A stretch of 64,000 nt of DNA from Sinohyriopsis cumingii (taxonomy: Eukaryota > Mollusca > Bivalvia > Unionida > Unionidae), in contig CM068838.1 of assembly GCA_028554795.2 (NCBI GenBank), forward strand, positions 130,643,428 to 130,707,427, given 5' to 3'. Each line of letters opens with the position of its first letter. Position 1 is the stretch's first letter. Positions 32,048 to 44,031 of this stretch are shown piece after piece. The translations under genes were made by a program, and so were the position numbers. The notes under the pieces were generated by a model. The model ran no database searches. It was not told where the DNA came from and saw only the letters and a program-made list of their open reading frames with translations.

Positions 32048-32572
32048 ATGGAAGGACGAAAACTAGCTTTAGTGCCTTACAAACGATGGATGGAATACCA
32101 TCGTTGGCAAGAACAACGCACCCCGCATTTACCTCCCAATCCCAATTTGAGCGAGATGTCCCAGTTACAACACGAATTGCAGTCCTTGATGGATCGCCAA
32201 GATTTGTCTGAAACAGAAAAATCGCAAACGTACGGTCAACTCTTGTAACGACTGCAACTCTTTCACCAGAAAGCTTTAGACGAAACATCTCTTCCCACTC
32301 TGAAAGATTGTAAGACCTTGATGAAAAGTCCATCCCCCACACCATCACCACCACCACCACTACTACCATCCCCAGGGGTCACCAGAGATGCTACCCCACG
32401 AAGACCTGAGGAAGAAGAGATACGAGAAGTGTTTCAAACACCGTCAGCAGCTCCTATGTCTAGTAAGATTGCAGCCTCCTTGTTGATCCCGTCCCCCACA
32501 CCCCAACGAGAAGAAATGAAAGCTTGGGTTAAAAAGATGATGTCCACTCCTCCTTCGACAGAAGCGAAATAG
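32048..32572 (+). pseudogene. Conserved small gene before the integrase, one internal stop
   Basis: The frame starts MEGRKLALVPYKRWMEY and has a coiled-coil-like LQHELQSLM...LSETEKSQTYGQLL segment. TAA at 32246 interrupts it and it then continues in frame to 32570. The second half is Pro/Ser/Thr-rich (SPSPTPSPPPPLLP) with a final helix. The pattern 'LVP at the start plus a coiled coil ending in Y-x-Q-L-L' is one I associate with a small Polinton protein of unknown function. Pro-rich text in another frame continues to about 32727, so the C-terminus may also be shifted. Confidence 0.5.
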
Positions 32573-32755
32573 AAAGAAGGAAACCAGAAGTGAAAAAAGA
32601 AAAGAATACCAAAGCCATTCCATTGCCACCTCCACCACGACCTTCGACTTCTACTCCCGTAGCCCATCTGACACGTAAATCCGTTTCCAAACCACCCTTT
32701 CGTCCCACTCAAAGTAGGATCCTCTAAGAGTGGGTGCCTTATTAAGAAAGAAAAA

Positions 32756-33545
32756 ATGGAGAAGGTGTTAGCCAGCATTTACTACGATCCCTCCCATCCT
32801 GCAGGTTACGCAGGTGTTCAAAAATTGTATCGTACTGCCAAAACGCGACTGAAAAGTCTCCATTTACCTCAAGTGCAACGATGGTTACGAGAACAAGCTA
32901 CTTACACTTTACACAAACCCATTCGACGCAAGTTTTCCAGAAGTCGCACCCGAGTGGAAGGCATCGATCATCAATGGCAAGCCGATTTAGCCGATGTCTC
33001 TCATTTGGCCAGCTACAATCGCGGCTACAAATATTTGTTTTGTGTCATCGACGTCTTTTCCAAATTTGCCTGGGTTGTGCCCTTGACTTCCAAATCGAGC
33101 AGTGAGTTAGTGCGAGCCCTGCAACGAGTGTTGAAACAAAGCGGTCGTCATCCTCTTCGATGGCAAACGGACAAAGGCACCTAATTTCTGAACCAAGCTT
33201 TCCAAAAAGAATTAAAGAAACGTGACATTCATTTTTTTACCACCGAGAATCCTGAAACCAAAGCCAGAATCGTGGAACGTTTTCAACGCACTTTGAAAGA
33301 ACGCATGTGGAAATATTTTACGCATCACCACACTCTGAAGTACATCGACATCTTACCGCACCTGGTGCAAGCGTACAACCAATCTTATCATCGAAGCATC
33401 GGACGTGCCCCGTAAGAAGTGACTCCCGACAACGAAGTGCTGGTGTTAGAGCGCCTGTTTGGTACGTCCCCGACGAGAGCTGTCCCCAAGAAAAGTGGAG
33501 TGTTGGTCGTAGGAGATTGGGTGCGCAATGGCAAAACCAAACGCT
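32756..33545 (+). pseudogene. Retroviral-type integrase (DD35E), stops and truncated C-terminus
   Basis: The integrase inserts the element into the host genome. The N-terminal part reads YYDPSHPAGYAG, then WLREQATYTLHKP. The catalytic triad is D77 (in WQADLAD), D139 (in WQTDKGT) and E174 (in RIVERFQ). The D139 to E174 distance gives DD35E. TAA replaces the codon after KGT (33182), where an acidic residue is usual, and another TAA follows RAP (33413). The SH3-like C-terminal segment begins (VGDWVRNGKTKR) but breaks into LINE sequence at about 33545, so the C-terminal domain and the right end of element B are missing. Confidence 0.92.
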
Positions 33546-34470
33546 CATACGCTTTACTGATGACTGTGCCCTCACTTCGCACAAGACAAGTGACCTGCAG
33601 ACAATGCTCAACAAGTTTTCCGATACTTCCATGCTACTCGGCTTCACTATTAGCCATGGCAAGACTGAAGTTCTTTTCCAACCAGTCCCAAACACATGTG
33701 CGCCATACCAGTCATCTCTATTGGCGCCACTCAACTGATCATTTTGGACAGCTTCAAATGCCTAGATATCTGCAAGACCTGGACTGTATGCAGCATACAC
33801 ATCGAGAAGCTGCAGAAATTCCGTATGCGGGCTCTCCACACTATTCTTGGGTTCCAATAGCAAGATAGGTTACCAACATCACAATCATGGATAAAGTAAA
33901 GACAACAACTACCTAAGCAATGTTGTTCAAGGCCCAACTTCGCTGGTCATGCCATGTCATCGGAATGGATGGCTATCTCTAGTCAAAACAGATCTTCTTT
34001 GGGGAACTGGCACGTGGCTGAGGAAACCAAGGTAACCACGATACTCTAAAGTGGTGTGGCTTCAAACCAGCAAAGCTAGAAAGAACAGCACATGACTGAA
34101 GCTGCTGGCATGTCCTCACTCTCAAAGTGTCAAATGGCCTTGAGAATGAACACCAGTTTCAGATGGATGCAGTTCAGGCGAGTTGCCACACGCCAGCATC
34201 CCTATAATTACAAAGGAACATCAAATGTTCCATCTGTCATTGACTATGCAAGTCAAAAATAGGACTGCAGGGTCATCTTCGTGCCCACAGATGATTGAAC
34301 AGAACTCGTTTTCTTCGGTCTCGAAGGTCTACCAATAATGTACAATGATTGCATGGAGAAGTGTGCTTATAGATTCTTTAGATTTTTCTATAAAAGCCAC
34401 TTTTGTTTTCATACATATGTGCAATAAATCATTGTACATGCATGAGAAACCATGATTGACAATCAGTTAA
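33546..34470 (+). mobile_element. 5'-truncated LINE fragment (RT C-terminal part and 3' UTR)
   Basis: The fragment begins inside the RT catalytic box: RFTDDCALTSHK at about 33547 is the F-x-DD motif C. It continues with LGFTISHGKTEVL (33635-33675). The terminal segment KLQKFRMRALHTILGF is near 33810-33855. Stops and shifts are present. Non-coding 3' sequence runs to about 34470, where an oppositely oriented LINE ends. Truncation at the 5' side is typical of target-primed reverse transcription, and the junction falls exactly in the integrase coding sequence. Confidence 0.8.
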
Positions 34471-34502
34471 AGTGACCTCCTTGCTCCTTGGCATCCGTCC
34501 GT

Positions 34503-36550
34503 CTACGGGAGACGATGTCGTAGCTCCAAAGTAAACTTTTGCTTATCCTTCGTTTTAGCTCTCTTTTCAGCTTGTTTTATTCTTCTCTCTTCCTCTGCGT
34601 TTTGAACTCCCTGCCTGACAGCTAGACGCCAGCTGGAACGGTTGTTTGCACAGCTCTCCCAGTCGTTGACATTGATGTTTGCCATCTTCATATCCTTCCT
34701 GCAAACATCTTTGTAGCGCAGATGTGGTCGTTCAGTTGGTCGTGCACCTTCTGCTAACTCCCCATATAACAGGTCCTTGGGAATGCGAACTGGGTCCATT
34801 CTCTTGACATGGCCAAGCCAGCGAAGGCGCCTCTCGCTGAGTATGGAGAACATGCTGTTCATGTTGGCGAGTTCTAGAACCTCTGTGTTGGGTACTTTGT
34901 CCTGCCACTGGATGTGCAGAATGCGCCGCAGACATCTCAGGTGGAAGCTGTTGAGTTTCCTCTCGTGTCTTGCATAGGTGGTCCATGTTTCGCTGCTGTA
35001 GAGAAGTGAGCTGAGCACGCGGGCTTGGTAGACACGCAGTTTGGTCTTCTCTGTGAGGTTGGGGTTGTTCCAGACCCTCTGTTTAAGTCTGGCCATCACT
35101 GCTGCTGCCTTGGCAATCCTGCCGCTCACCTCAGAATCAATGGAGAGTGAGTTGGAGATGTTAGACCCGAGGTGTGTGAAGTTCTCTTCAACTTCCAAAT
35201 TGTACCCATCGATGGAGACAGAGGGAGGGGAGTCTGTGTCCTGTGCCATGACATTCGTTTTCTTCAAATTGATGGTCAGTCCAAATTCCTTACATGCATG
35301 GGAGAGGCGGCATACCAGCTGCTGAAGTCCATCTTCCGTGTGTGATGTCAAGGCTGCATCGTCGGCAAAGATCAATTCACGAATGAGTACCTCTGTGACT
35401 TTAGTCTTAGCACGGAGACGGGCGATGTTGAACAGCTTGCCGTCAGCCCTGGTATGGATGTACACTCCCTCGCTGCAGTCCTTGAATGCGTACTGGAGAA
35501 GCATGGAGAAGAAGATGGCAAAGAGCGTCGGCGCAAGGACACAGCCTTGTTTGACTCCGCTGATGACTGGGAATGCTTCAGATGTTGCGCCATTGAAGCA
35601 CACTGTGCTGTGCATGTTCTCGTGGAACGACATAATGACAGCAAGCAGACGTGGGGGGGGGGTGGCAGCCGATCTTCTGCAGGAGTCTGAAGAGTCCACT
35701 CCGACTAACCATGCCAAACTCCTTCGTCAGGTCTATGAAAGCAATGTAGAGGGGCATCTGCTGCTTGCGACACTTATGCTGCAGCTGACGTAGTGAGAAG
35801 ATCATGTCTACAGTTGACCTGCCGGCTCGAAATCCACACTGGGACTCTGGGTAAACGCGGGAAGCTAGGATCTTTCCGACGACGCTGAGGAGGGAGAGGC
35901 CCCGACAGTTGTTGCAGTCGCTACGGTCTCCTTTGTTTTTGTACAAAGTGACGATGTTGGCATCACGCATGTCCTGTGGGATGTATCCCTGTTCCCAGCA
36001 AAGGCAGAGGAGTGTGTGTAGTGTGTAGGGGCTGGAGTAGTGTTGGTTTTCCGCTCTTGAGGACTTCAGGCGGAATGCCGTCGCTTCCAGGAGCCTTCCC
36101 ACAGGCAAGGCAATCGATGGCTTTTCCGAGCTCTTCCAGGGTGGGTTGTGTGTCTAGCTCCTCCATGACAGGCAGGTCTGGAATGGCGTCCAGGGCAGTT
36201 CCAGTGACATTGTTTTGGGTTGCATATAGCTCGAGACAGTGCTCAACCCATCGCTGCAGTTGTTTCCCCTGGTCTGTGATGACTTCGCCCGTCTTAGACT
36301 TGAAGGGGGCGGTCTTGTAGCTGGGGGGGTCTGTCGCCTTTATGATACCCTCATACATTCCTCTTCTATCCCCAGTGTCAGCAGCTGTCTGTATACTGTT
36401 GCAAAGGTTCAGCCAGTAGGTGTTTGCACAGCGGCGGGCGGTCTTCTGGGCGTTATTCCTTGCAATCCTGAGGGCTTGTAGTGTTCTGGGGCTAGGTGCA
36501 GCCTTGTGTGCCAGGAGGGCGTTCGTCTTTGCCTCAGGCACGGGCTCCAT
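34503..36550 (-). pseudogene. LINE reverse transcriptase
   Basis: Three overlapping frames cover the RT. The segment CGKAPGSDGIPPEVLK is near 36090. Next come RGLSLLSVVGKILASRVYP and FIDLTKEFGM (motif A, with FDxV degraded). The 404-codon frame (35717-34503) carries SGVKQGCVLAPTLF (residues 53-66) and the catalytic FADD (residues 117-120). The C-terminal part has LRWLGHVKRMD and a Lys/Arg/Glu-rich tail. At least two frameshifts separate the pieces. Confidence 0.88.
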
Positions 36551-36622
36551 CTCCTCCCAGTTTGCCTCATACCAGTCGACATTCTTTCGTTCCCTCTTCC
36601 CGTAAGCTGTGATGGCTGAATT

Positions 36623-37550
36623 TTACACAGAGTCACGGATATGGGACCACTTGGAGTCAATGGTGTCATCAGGTGTCACTTTGGTGAGGGCTTTCTTCAG
36701 TTTGCTGGTGAACTGCTGTGTTTTCTCTGGGTTGCTTGCACAGCAGGTGTTGATGCGTGGGTGACCCTTCTTCTTGGCGTGGTGCAGCTTCTTGGGTAAT
36801 ATTCGCACCTTGCTGGCCACGAGGAAATGGTCCGTGTCACAATCGGCACTGTGGTAGCTGCGGGTAAGGAGGACACTGGCCAGTTCTGCACGCCTGGTGA
36901 TGACGAGGTCTAGCTGGTGCCAGTGGCGTGAACGTGGGTGTCTCCACGACACCTGGTGGATCTCCTTGCATTTGGAAAAAGTGTTAATCACACATAGGCT
37001 GTGGGAGCAGCACATCTCCAGCAGTCGCTGACCATTCTCGTTGATCTTGCCCCTTCCGTAAAAGCCGAGACAGGTGGACCAGACCTCATGGTCTGCTCCC
37101 ACTCTAGCATTGAAGTATCCTAGTAAGTAAAGGCTTTCATTGTTGGGGATACTGGATATTGCTTGATCCAGAGCCTCATAAAACTTGTCTTTCTCCTCGT
37201 AGGTGGAGCAGAGGGTTGGGGCGTACACGCTGAAGATGTTGACCGGGCCTAACGATGTTGACAGCCGGAGGGCAAGGATTCTCTCAGTACCTGATGATGG
37301 AGGTTCAATGAAGGCGATTAGCGTGTGTGTTCTTGACGGCAAAGCCTACACCATGCTGCCTAGGTTCATCCAAGGGCTTCCCCTGCCAAAAGAATGTGTA
37401 ATTGGCTTCCCTGATCGTGCCGCTGTCAGCCAGTCGGGTCTCCTGGAGGCAGGCAATGTCGATGTTCAGTCGAGAGAGTTCTCTGTCAATGACGGCAATC
37501 TTCCGTGCATCGTCGATCTGCTGTAGGTCAGCGGTCAATCCAGGACACAT
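36623..37550 (-). pseudogene. LINE endonuclease domain (APE type)
   Basis: The endonuclease nicks target DNA to prime reverse transcription. Two overlapping frames (37550-37305 and 37342-36623) show a frameshift. Motifs include NIDIACLQETR (catalytic Glu), SVYAPT, LLGYFNARVG (usually GDFN, so the aspartate is Tyr here) and a C-terminal DCDTDHFLV (the catalytic S/T-D-H). The altered GDFN makes this copy probably inactive. Confidence 0.85.
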
Positions 37551-39977
37551 GGTCCTGATGTTCCAGGTTGCAAAACGAAGAGTTGGAGTCTTCTTATTTC
37601 TTCTTTTAGTCGTTCCTGGTGCAGAGTTTTGTGGCCCACTTGTCGAGATGGTTCTCTAAGCTCCACGCACCCAGTGAAGCAGGCAGGCCATGGCGGGCAG
37701 CACCTTACTGACTGGGGGCTGCCCAGCTTGAGGCGGGCGGTAGCTGTCCAGTGAGACCTGGTGATCTCTCCCATCGTCAGAAGTAACCCCTGGCGCCAAG
37801 CTCTATGCCAATCGAGCTTTGACTTAGAATCGGTAAACTGCTACTTCTCGTGTTGTGCCGACGCCGTACGACAGCGCCGGAGTGTCCTCTCCAGTGGAGC
37901 TATGAAGCCTGGGCAGGGTGGTATGGAGAATCAGTTGTTGCCCATGCAGCAGATCCCCCCTCTCCACGCAGCTGGTGTGCCCAAGGGAACGACGAATGCC
38001 GATACAGCTTGGCACCCGTCGCAGGAGTTGCCGAAATGACGTTGAAGTCAATGTCATACCGCCTTAGGGACTCCATCTCCGGATTTTCTGTTGGGGTTTA
38101 CTCCTTTAGCCTTTCCCATGAGTGGGTATAGCCACAAGGCAGCAGAGGTTTGGAATCGGAGTTTTCTTTCTCCTAGATGAGCTACCATCCAAGGTTTACG
38201 AGTCCCATCTATCCGAAGCAACTGGTTTTAAGGCGCCAGTGGGCCGCCTTCACCCCTTCTCCTGTTAGTAGAAAACGTGGTCTGCCGGGCTTCGAATCTA
38301 AGCCACTCGTGAAGGCCAGGAGCTGGATTTTAGTTGACAGGCAGTAAGAGACGCAAGCCGTATGGGGTATTTTGGAGGATTGGGGCGCTTGTCTCCCACT
38401 CCCACCCTGGGCAATGTCAACCTTAGACCATAAAGTGACCAATATGCCATCATACAACACTATTATAACACTACTATGTTATACATGATTATTTATTATG
38501 ATAATGATATGCATTAGCTCTCACAAGGAAAAGGTTTTAGTTAGGACCATATCATTGACTATGCCTAAACTACACAAATGTATGTACTGCTACTGAATAT
38601 GATTATTGATCTCTACTGTACAGTTTTAAAATTTGCCCTTGCAGAGAATAATTTTTGTTGCTGTTTGAAAGAAAATTTTTTATCACAGATGATATTTTGA
38701 CAATTTATGGATATATCTAATCATGTCATTATTTTACCAACTCAGTGGAACATTTGCAACATTACAAAAAAAGATTAAATCACTGTTTTGATTAAATGCA
38801 TTTTATAGTTTATCAAAGAGGCAAAAAAAGATATTATATGACTTTTGAACTGCATATCCAATTCAGGAAACTCTTTCAGAATAAATCTCAAAATGCCGCT
38901 GACATTGAATATATATAATGAAATAAATGATACTGATTATAACAACAAATGACTATGATAGCATTAGTGAAGATCACTAAGGGAAAATCAATTAACTGGT
39001 AGATAAATATTATGTCAGTATAATATATAAAAACACTAATGGCAAAATAATGAATATATCTGTAATGATAAGATATATGATAGAAGATCCCAGTAAATGG
39101 TGCCATTTCCGTAAAGCTTTATTTCGATCTCGAGATACAAAACTCAAGGAGTCAATACTCAAGGATGGCACACTAACCATAGATTTTTTTCTTCCAGTAA
39201 ACACAATGAAATTCTTGGATGGCAGTAAACAATGAATGGTGAGTTTCGAGTTGGTTTGATGCACTATTACAAAGGTAAAAGTGCAATGATTTCACCAAAT
39301 ACCGGCTTAAATAAAACATTATTTCCACAGGAAGATCATTTAGACACCCAAACTTCAGAGGTGACAGTATGGTGAATTATGTTTCTGTGGAGACACTGAA
39401 TTATCATCATTACCATTTATGGACAGGCATCATTTGTGATTAATGAATGAAATATTATCAACTATAATACAATAAAGACCAATATGATAGATCACCAGTA
39501 TAGGATATTCACATAAATTGACAAGAAGTCCTATTAAAAAATATAATTCTTATCTATTAAAAGTTCAGTGGCACTAGGATGTAATAAATGTAAAGTTGTA
39601 TGCATGGAAAATATGACCTTTGTTGGAGAACTTGTCATTATGAATACTGTTTGTCACATCTGATGTTACATGTTAGTTTAAGTACTTGACCATGTGTTAA
39701 ACGCAGCATCAGAGTCGAATCATGTATCAGCTTTGCTGACCATGTGGAACTGTTCACAAGTATTGGTGTGCACATCCTCAAAGTTTAACTAACGCAACAA
39801 ATATAGAACTTATTGTAGTAGAATTACCTGACGATGTTAACATCGTTGAAGAAGCATCTAACAATGTCAACAATGTTGATGAAATAATACGTTTGGATTG
39901 CAATTTCTAATCCTGGTAGAGTAAACAATTTACTATGTAATTTTGAACTAAATAAACATTTTTTTCCATATACAGTA

Positions 39978-40256
39978 TACAGAAGGATGCTGATCATGGT
40001 TCAACTAAAACAAATCGTGATACAGCATGGAATACAAATATCAAGCCATATGAAAAAGCACAGTATACTTGGCGTATCAGAATTCCAAAATGTACCGCAT
40101 CTACCTGTTTGACAATTTCCAACAAATCAACCAAAGCCACCTGCAAATTCAACTGTATGACAACTGAGACAATTGCTCATGAGTGTGATATACAAATACC
40201 AAGAGCATGTTCTAGTGGCATCAGTCATGAATGTAAAAATGTGATGACAGATTTTT
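39978..40256 (+). CDS. Possible host exon, Cys-rich
   Basis: A good acceptor (TTTTTTTCCATATACAG) ends at 39977. The open frame after it has seven cysteines among about 93 codons (KCTASTCLTIS, CKFNCMT, HECDIQI, PRACSSGISHEC) and stops at TGA 40254. A donor-like CAGGTAGTC lies further on, near 40289. An upstream open stretch (about 39784-39909, ending LDCNF) may belong to the same gene. No family was recognised. Confidence 0.35.
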
Positions 40257-40358
40257 GAATGGGATATTTTATCCATGTTACATCCAGGTAGTCATAATAT
40301 AGGTTAATCACATACTTGGGTGAACTGAGTTTTGATGTTATAGAATTTTCCTTGCAGG

Positions 40359-40712
40359 TTACTAAGGTCACACTCAAACTTTTAACCCAGGTTTCGCTAA
40401 TATTAATGTGTTCACTTGGGATTAAGTCTTTTATCTAATTGCACCATCCCCACATGTTCAAAGCAAGTGAACACAAATTGGTCTGTTAATGCTGATAGAT
40501 ATGATTGTTTCAGAGTTGCTATCTCATTATGCATGGATAAAAAGTCTTGTTTGGTTGTTGACAACAGCATACACCATGGTAAAAAATATTCTTGCAGACA
40601 TTGCATGCATTTAGCACCCAACAACTGCTTGAAGTCCATGACTTTTATTACTGTGGAATCAGCCAAAAGCCACAATGTGCGATTATGCCAGAAATTGGTA
40701 AAAACATTTTAA
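40359..40712 (+). CDS. Possible terminal exon, Cys/His-rich
   Basis: An acceptor TTTTCCTTGCAG ends at 40358. The frame from about 40416 to the stop at 40710 has eight cysteines and several histidines (CTIPTCSKQ, DYxCFR-type text, HHGKKYSCRHCMHL), and could form disulfides or bind metal. Spacing and composition resemble the exon-like frame before it, but the phase between them was not resolved. It may be a decayed gene. The minus-strand frames here are shadows. Confidence 0.35.
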
Positions 40713-41990
40713 ACTTTACAATGGTGTGATGAAAATTGAAAATACCCTATATTATCTGATATGTGGACTTCAAATGCCTTAATATTACTACGAATGTCCA
40801 TGACCAAATAACGACAACAAACAAAACTCAAGCTGTTGAAAAAGTCCCATGTTTTTTTAATGCTGTTGCCAGATAATTTTAAAGTTACTTTCATCCTTTT
40901 GACAAAGTAACTTTGTCCAATTTTGAACAATTGTGTAACTTTATTTCTTCAAAATTTTAAATGCCTCACTGCCTGAAGCTTTCACATAGTCTCTTGCTTT
41001 AATAGCATCGAATATTTCTGGAGTAATCCAACCTGCTTGATGATAATGCTTTATTAAATGTATTTTTAATGGTGTATGTTCATTGACTACATTAAAAACT
41101 AGTCTTACCATCCACCTATGAATTAATCTGCATCTTCAAATATTGGCATTGTGTCCCATATAATATTTTCTTAATCCATCAGAAAGTTTTGTTCTTGTTA
41201 ACCTTTTTAAATCACCTATACACATTTTATGAGTGTCACTTGAGGGTATAATGCAAGTCGTGTGTTAAACAGGGTCAAAACTTTATGAGACATAAGGGGA
41301 AATTAACAATTGGATGCCATTTTTTGTAAAACTAAAGTATTGGTTTTGAATCTGAAAACAATGTCATAAATATTTGTTTTGTTTCCAATCTTAAATAGGT
41401 CATAATTGTGCTATCGAATTGTTAGGTAACTGTTTCATTCATGACTTCTGATGCAAACTTACAAATTGCCATCTTCACTAGTAAAAGCAGATTGACTAAC
41501 CAACTTTTTTTACCGCAAAGGTCAATAGATTTGTGACAATTGGAAAACTGTCTTTTTACAAATTGTGGTCTACATTCTGTTAGGATACACTGGATTTCTT
41601 TTTACCACCAAGGTCAATATACTTGCAATGTTGGATTTTTTTAAAAATCTAGGCACAGTGTTTGGCAAAATGTAACATGCTGAAGTAAAATCATTCCCAT
41701 TGATGAAAATCATCCAATTCATTCCAATGTTTGTGTGAGAGAGAGAGAGACAGATTTGAAAAATCAAAACCATTTTTTCAAAATCATTTATTTAATAATC
41801 CCCACTCACAAACATGAAGAGGATGGATTAAGGCTTTTTCCTTCCTTTTCATACAGAAAAACCAAATATTAAACACGACCATATGTACAAGATGGACAAT
41901 TAGTAAAGTAAGACTAGATTTCCTACCATTCTGTGAAGTATCATTTTGTCATTGGTGCTAAAGAAAATATATAACATTAATGTTCACAGA

Positions 41991-42580
41991 ACCACGTATT
42001 TTATCATTGTTTCTAAACATGGGAATAAGATAAGATAAGAATTCTTTATTTTAGACTACATACATGTAGTCCATACATCTAAATTAAAGTATAGATATAA
42101 AGTAAAAACATTGTAAACATAAAAGAAAATATACATCATATGTACAAATATACAGATACATCTACACAATTAACTGTGCCATGCATTGTTAAGAATGAAA
42201 TTAAGTGGCAAAATTAAAGAGTAATTTATTCTATCTACTAATAATATGAGAATTTAAATGAATGTCACAGTTCCAAAGAGATTTAAATTTACAGTTCTTA
42301 CTACTAGTCTTGTTATCATTGAGAATACATATTGTCTTATTACTTCATCAAAACTGAGTATATTATAATTTACAAACATGTTAGAGGCACTGTTCAATCT
42401 AGGAAAACCTAATAGAAAATGAAGACTATTATTATAACCAATAACTAGTTTTCTTTTCATACATTCACTAAAGTTTGTCCACAGAGGAGCACAATACATG
42501 GTGCAGCAATAAGATTTGAATAATCTAATTTTGATATTCAATGAACAATTCTTAAATTTACGTAGAAGCATGTTTGTTCA
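41991..42580 (-). mobile_element. 3' end of a decayed LINE with GATAAG tail
   Basis: The minus-strand frame 42571-42254 reads LLRKFKNCSLNIKIRLFKSYC, then YNNSLHFLLGFPRLNSAS. That is the C-terminal extension after the RT domain in one group of Jockey/CR1-like LINEs. Beyond the stop comes non-coding DNA and a (GATAA)n-like tail (TCTTATCTTATC on minus, about 42035-42023), typical of a LINE 3' end. Confidence 0.65.
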
Positions 42581-44031
42581 AGTACATCAGAGATGGTAAT
42601 GTCTCATCATATCTTCATTATCTGACCGACTGGATTTCAAAATATCACCCAAATACATTTAACATAGATAGGTACTTTCTTTTATGAGAAGTCCTGGAGA
42701 CAAGGGTTTCACATCAGCCAAAATGTTCAATGTTATTTGATAATATTTTTGTAAAGTTACAAAAATCATATCTGATTTATTATCATTAATTTCTAGCATT
42801 ATTCAAGGGGAAGACCTTAATATATTTCATTATGCATGCTTATATATTACCACTTTCTAGTATTACAAAAAATGAATGCCCAGTCCAGTCATACTCGGAA
42901 ATTTTTCCCTGCATTTTAGTACTTTATTTATCCACTAAAAAAACTTTTTATGAATTTCGCACAGTTCTACATATAACTTGTGTTGTTTCAAATGTGCATT
43001 TCTCCATTTATAAGATAGTCTTTTCAAGTTTCAGTTAAAGGTTTTGTTCTAAAGACTTTGATTAAAACTCCTGCAAATAGTAATGTTACTAAAGGGATAT
43101 ACAGCTGAGCAATGCATGTTAAATCAATATGATTACAGTAGAATGAATAAGTCGGAAATGATTCATGTATACACGTAGACCCTTTAACAATATGAAACAT
43201 TTACCACAAAATTAAACAATACAGAATATTGCTTAATATGATTTGTACAGTATGTTCCTACTGTAGCCAAAGTTAGAGCATTCTTATTTTTCAGCAAGAG
43301 GAAAGATTACACCCCTGTTTTGCATGGTTCGTTCTCTTGATGTGTACAATCAGCAGAAGCTTCAGAGACTCCTTCACAATAAGAAATTTATTTTAGCTGA
43401 GTTTCATTGTCAAAGAAAAGAAATATGATGGAATAGGCTGAAGTCTCAAATACCAATAATATTCACCAACCATTTTTTTCCTAAAAGAAGGGCATTTCCA
43501 TTCTCCAGATTTGTATACATAACACTGGCCTACAGCCGAAATGCGTCCGAAATGAATGTAGTCAAACTTTACTAATTCTGGGTCACTGAGAATGAAAATG
43601 ATGCTTAAAATTGTTGATTGGCCCTAGTTTCAAAGATATGATAATGGGTCAATATATACAACCCTTGACTTGAGAATGGCGGAGGGTAAGTGAGTTATAA
43701 AGGGAAAGGATCTCAGTTTAAGCCAGAAATGACTAAAATACATCTTTGACTGGATCTATGAATAAATCTAGCACTGGGTTTGGACAGTACATGCTTTTTA
43801 GGCAAAACAGTGAATGATGCAATCTGATGCTGGTATTGCATCATGCATGATATGAATTGCATCATGTTATTCCTAAAAGTCATGGATGATGCAATCATAA
43901 CTAAGCTTACAGCACTCTGCTGAACAAATTGCCCTATATCAGCTCTAGAAATCATCCAGTGTCATGATCTCTTATTTGCAGTGTTTGAATTTGGAGGGGG
44001 ACTCATTTCTGTTTAGCCAAAGTGACCAGAG
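42581..44031. other. AT-rich DNA, no gene recognised
   Basis: Short unsupported frames only. A GCATGATG/GATGCAAT-rich patch lies at 43800-43900 with imperfect direct and inverted copies of TGATGCAATC. Confidence 0.5.

Larger units (their letters stand above)
20640..33545 (+). mobile_element. Adintovirus/Polinton-like element B, right end truncated
   Basis: A GC-richer block holds protein-primed DNA polymerase B, packaging ATPase, small basic core-type proteins and a retroviral-type integrase, mostly on the plus strand. This gene set defines Maverick/Polinton elements and adintoviruses. Accessory genes include a BIR-domain gene, a tandem family of short genes and a CCHC zinc-knuckle gene on minus. 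I could not identify a double-jelly-roll major capsid, penton or adenain-like protease gene. The integrase is cut at about 33545 by LINE sequence, so the right terminal repeat is lost. The left limit is set at the first histone-type 3' element and may lie further left. Most genes carry one or more stops or frameshifts, so this is an endogenous fossil. Confidence 0.85.
34471..38460 (-). mobile_element. Nearly full-length non-LTR retrotransposon (LINE), minus strand
   Basis: The order on minus is a non-coding 5' region (38460-37560), an apurinic-type endonuclease (37550-36620), a reverse transcriptase (36550-34503) and a short 3' end near 34471. The GC content is well above that of the host DNA, as in the other recently inserted parts. 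Frameshifts remain, including one at a run of nine G (about 35654-35662), but the motifs are well preserved, so it is fairly young. The group (RTE, CR1 or Jockey-like) was not resolved. Many plus-strand open frames across it are shadows. Confidence 0.88.
38461..41990. other. AT-rich host-like DNA with possible exons
   Basis: Mostly non-coding. A 61-codon plus frame at 39050-39235 (KWCHFRKALFRSRDTKLKE, then KDGTLTIDFFLPVN) has normal protein composition and may be an exon. The Cys-rich frames at 39978-40256 and 40359-40712 are listed separately. A short GA run lies at 41739-41750. The rest shows nothing recognisable. Confidence 0.5.

Noticed and set aside
34777..38131. Plus-strand ORFs of 60-150 codons
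   Set aside because: They are shadows of the minus-strand LINE endonuclease and reverse transcriptase.
42832..43038. Short plus-strand gene
   Set aside because: AT-biased composition, no motif and no neighbouring signals.
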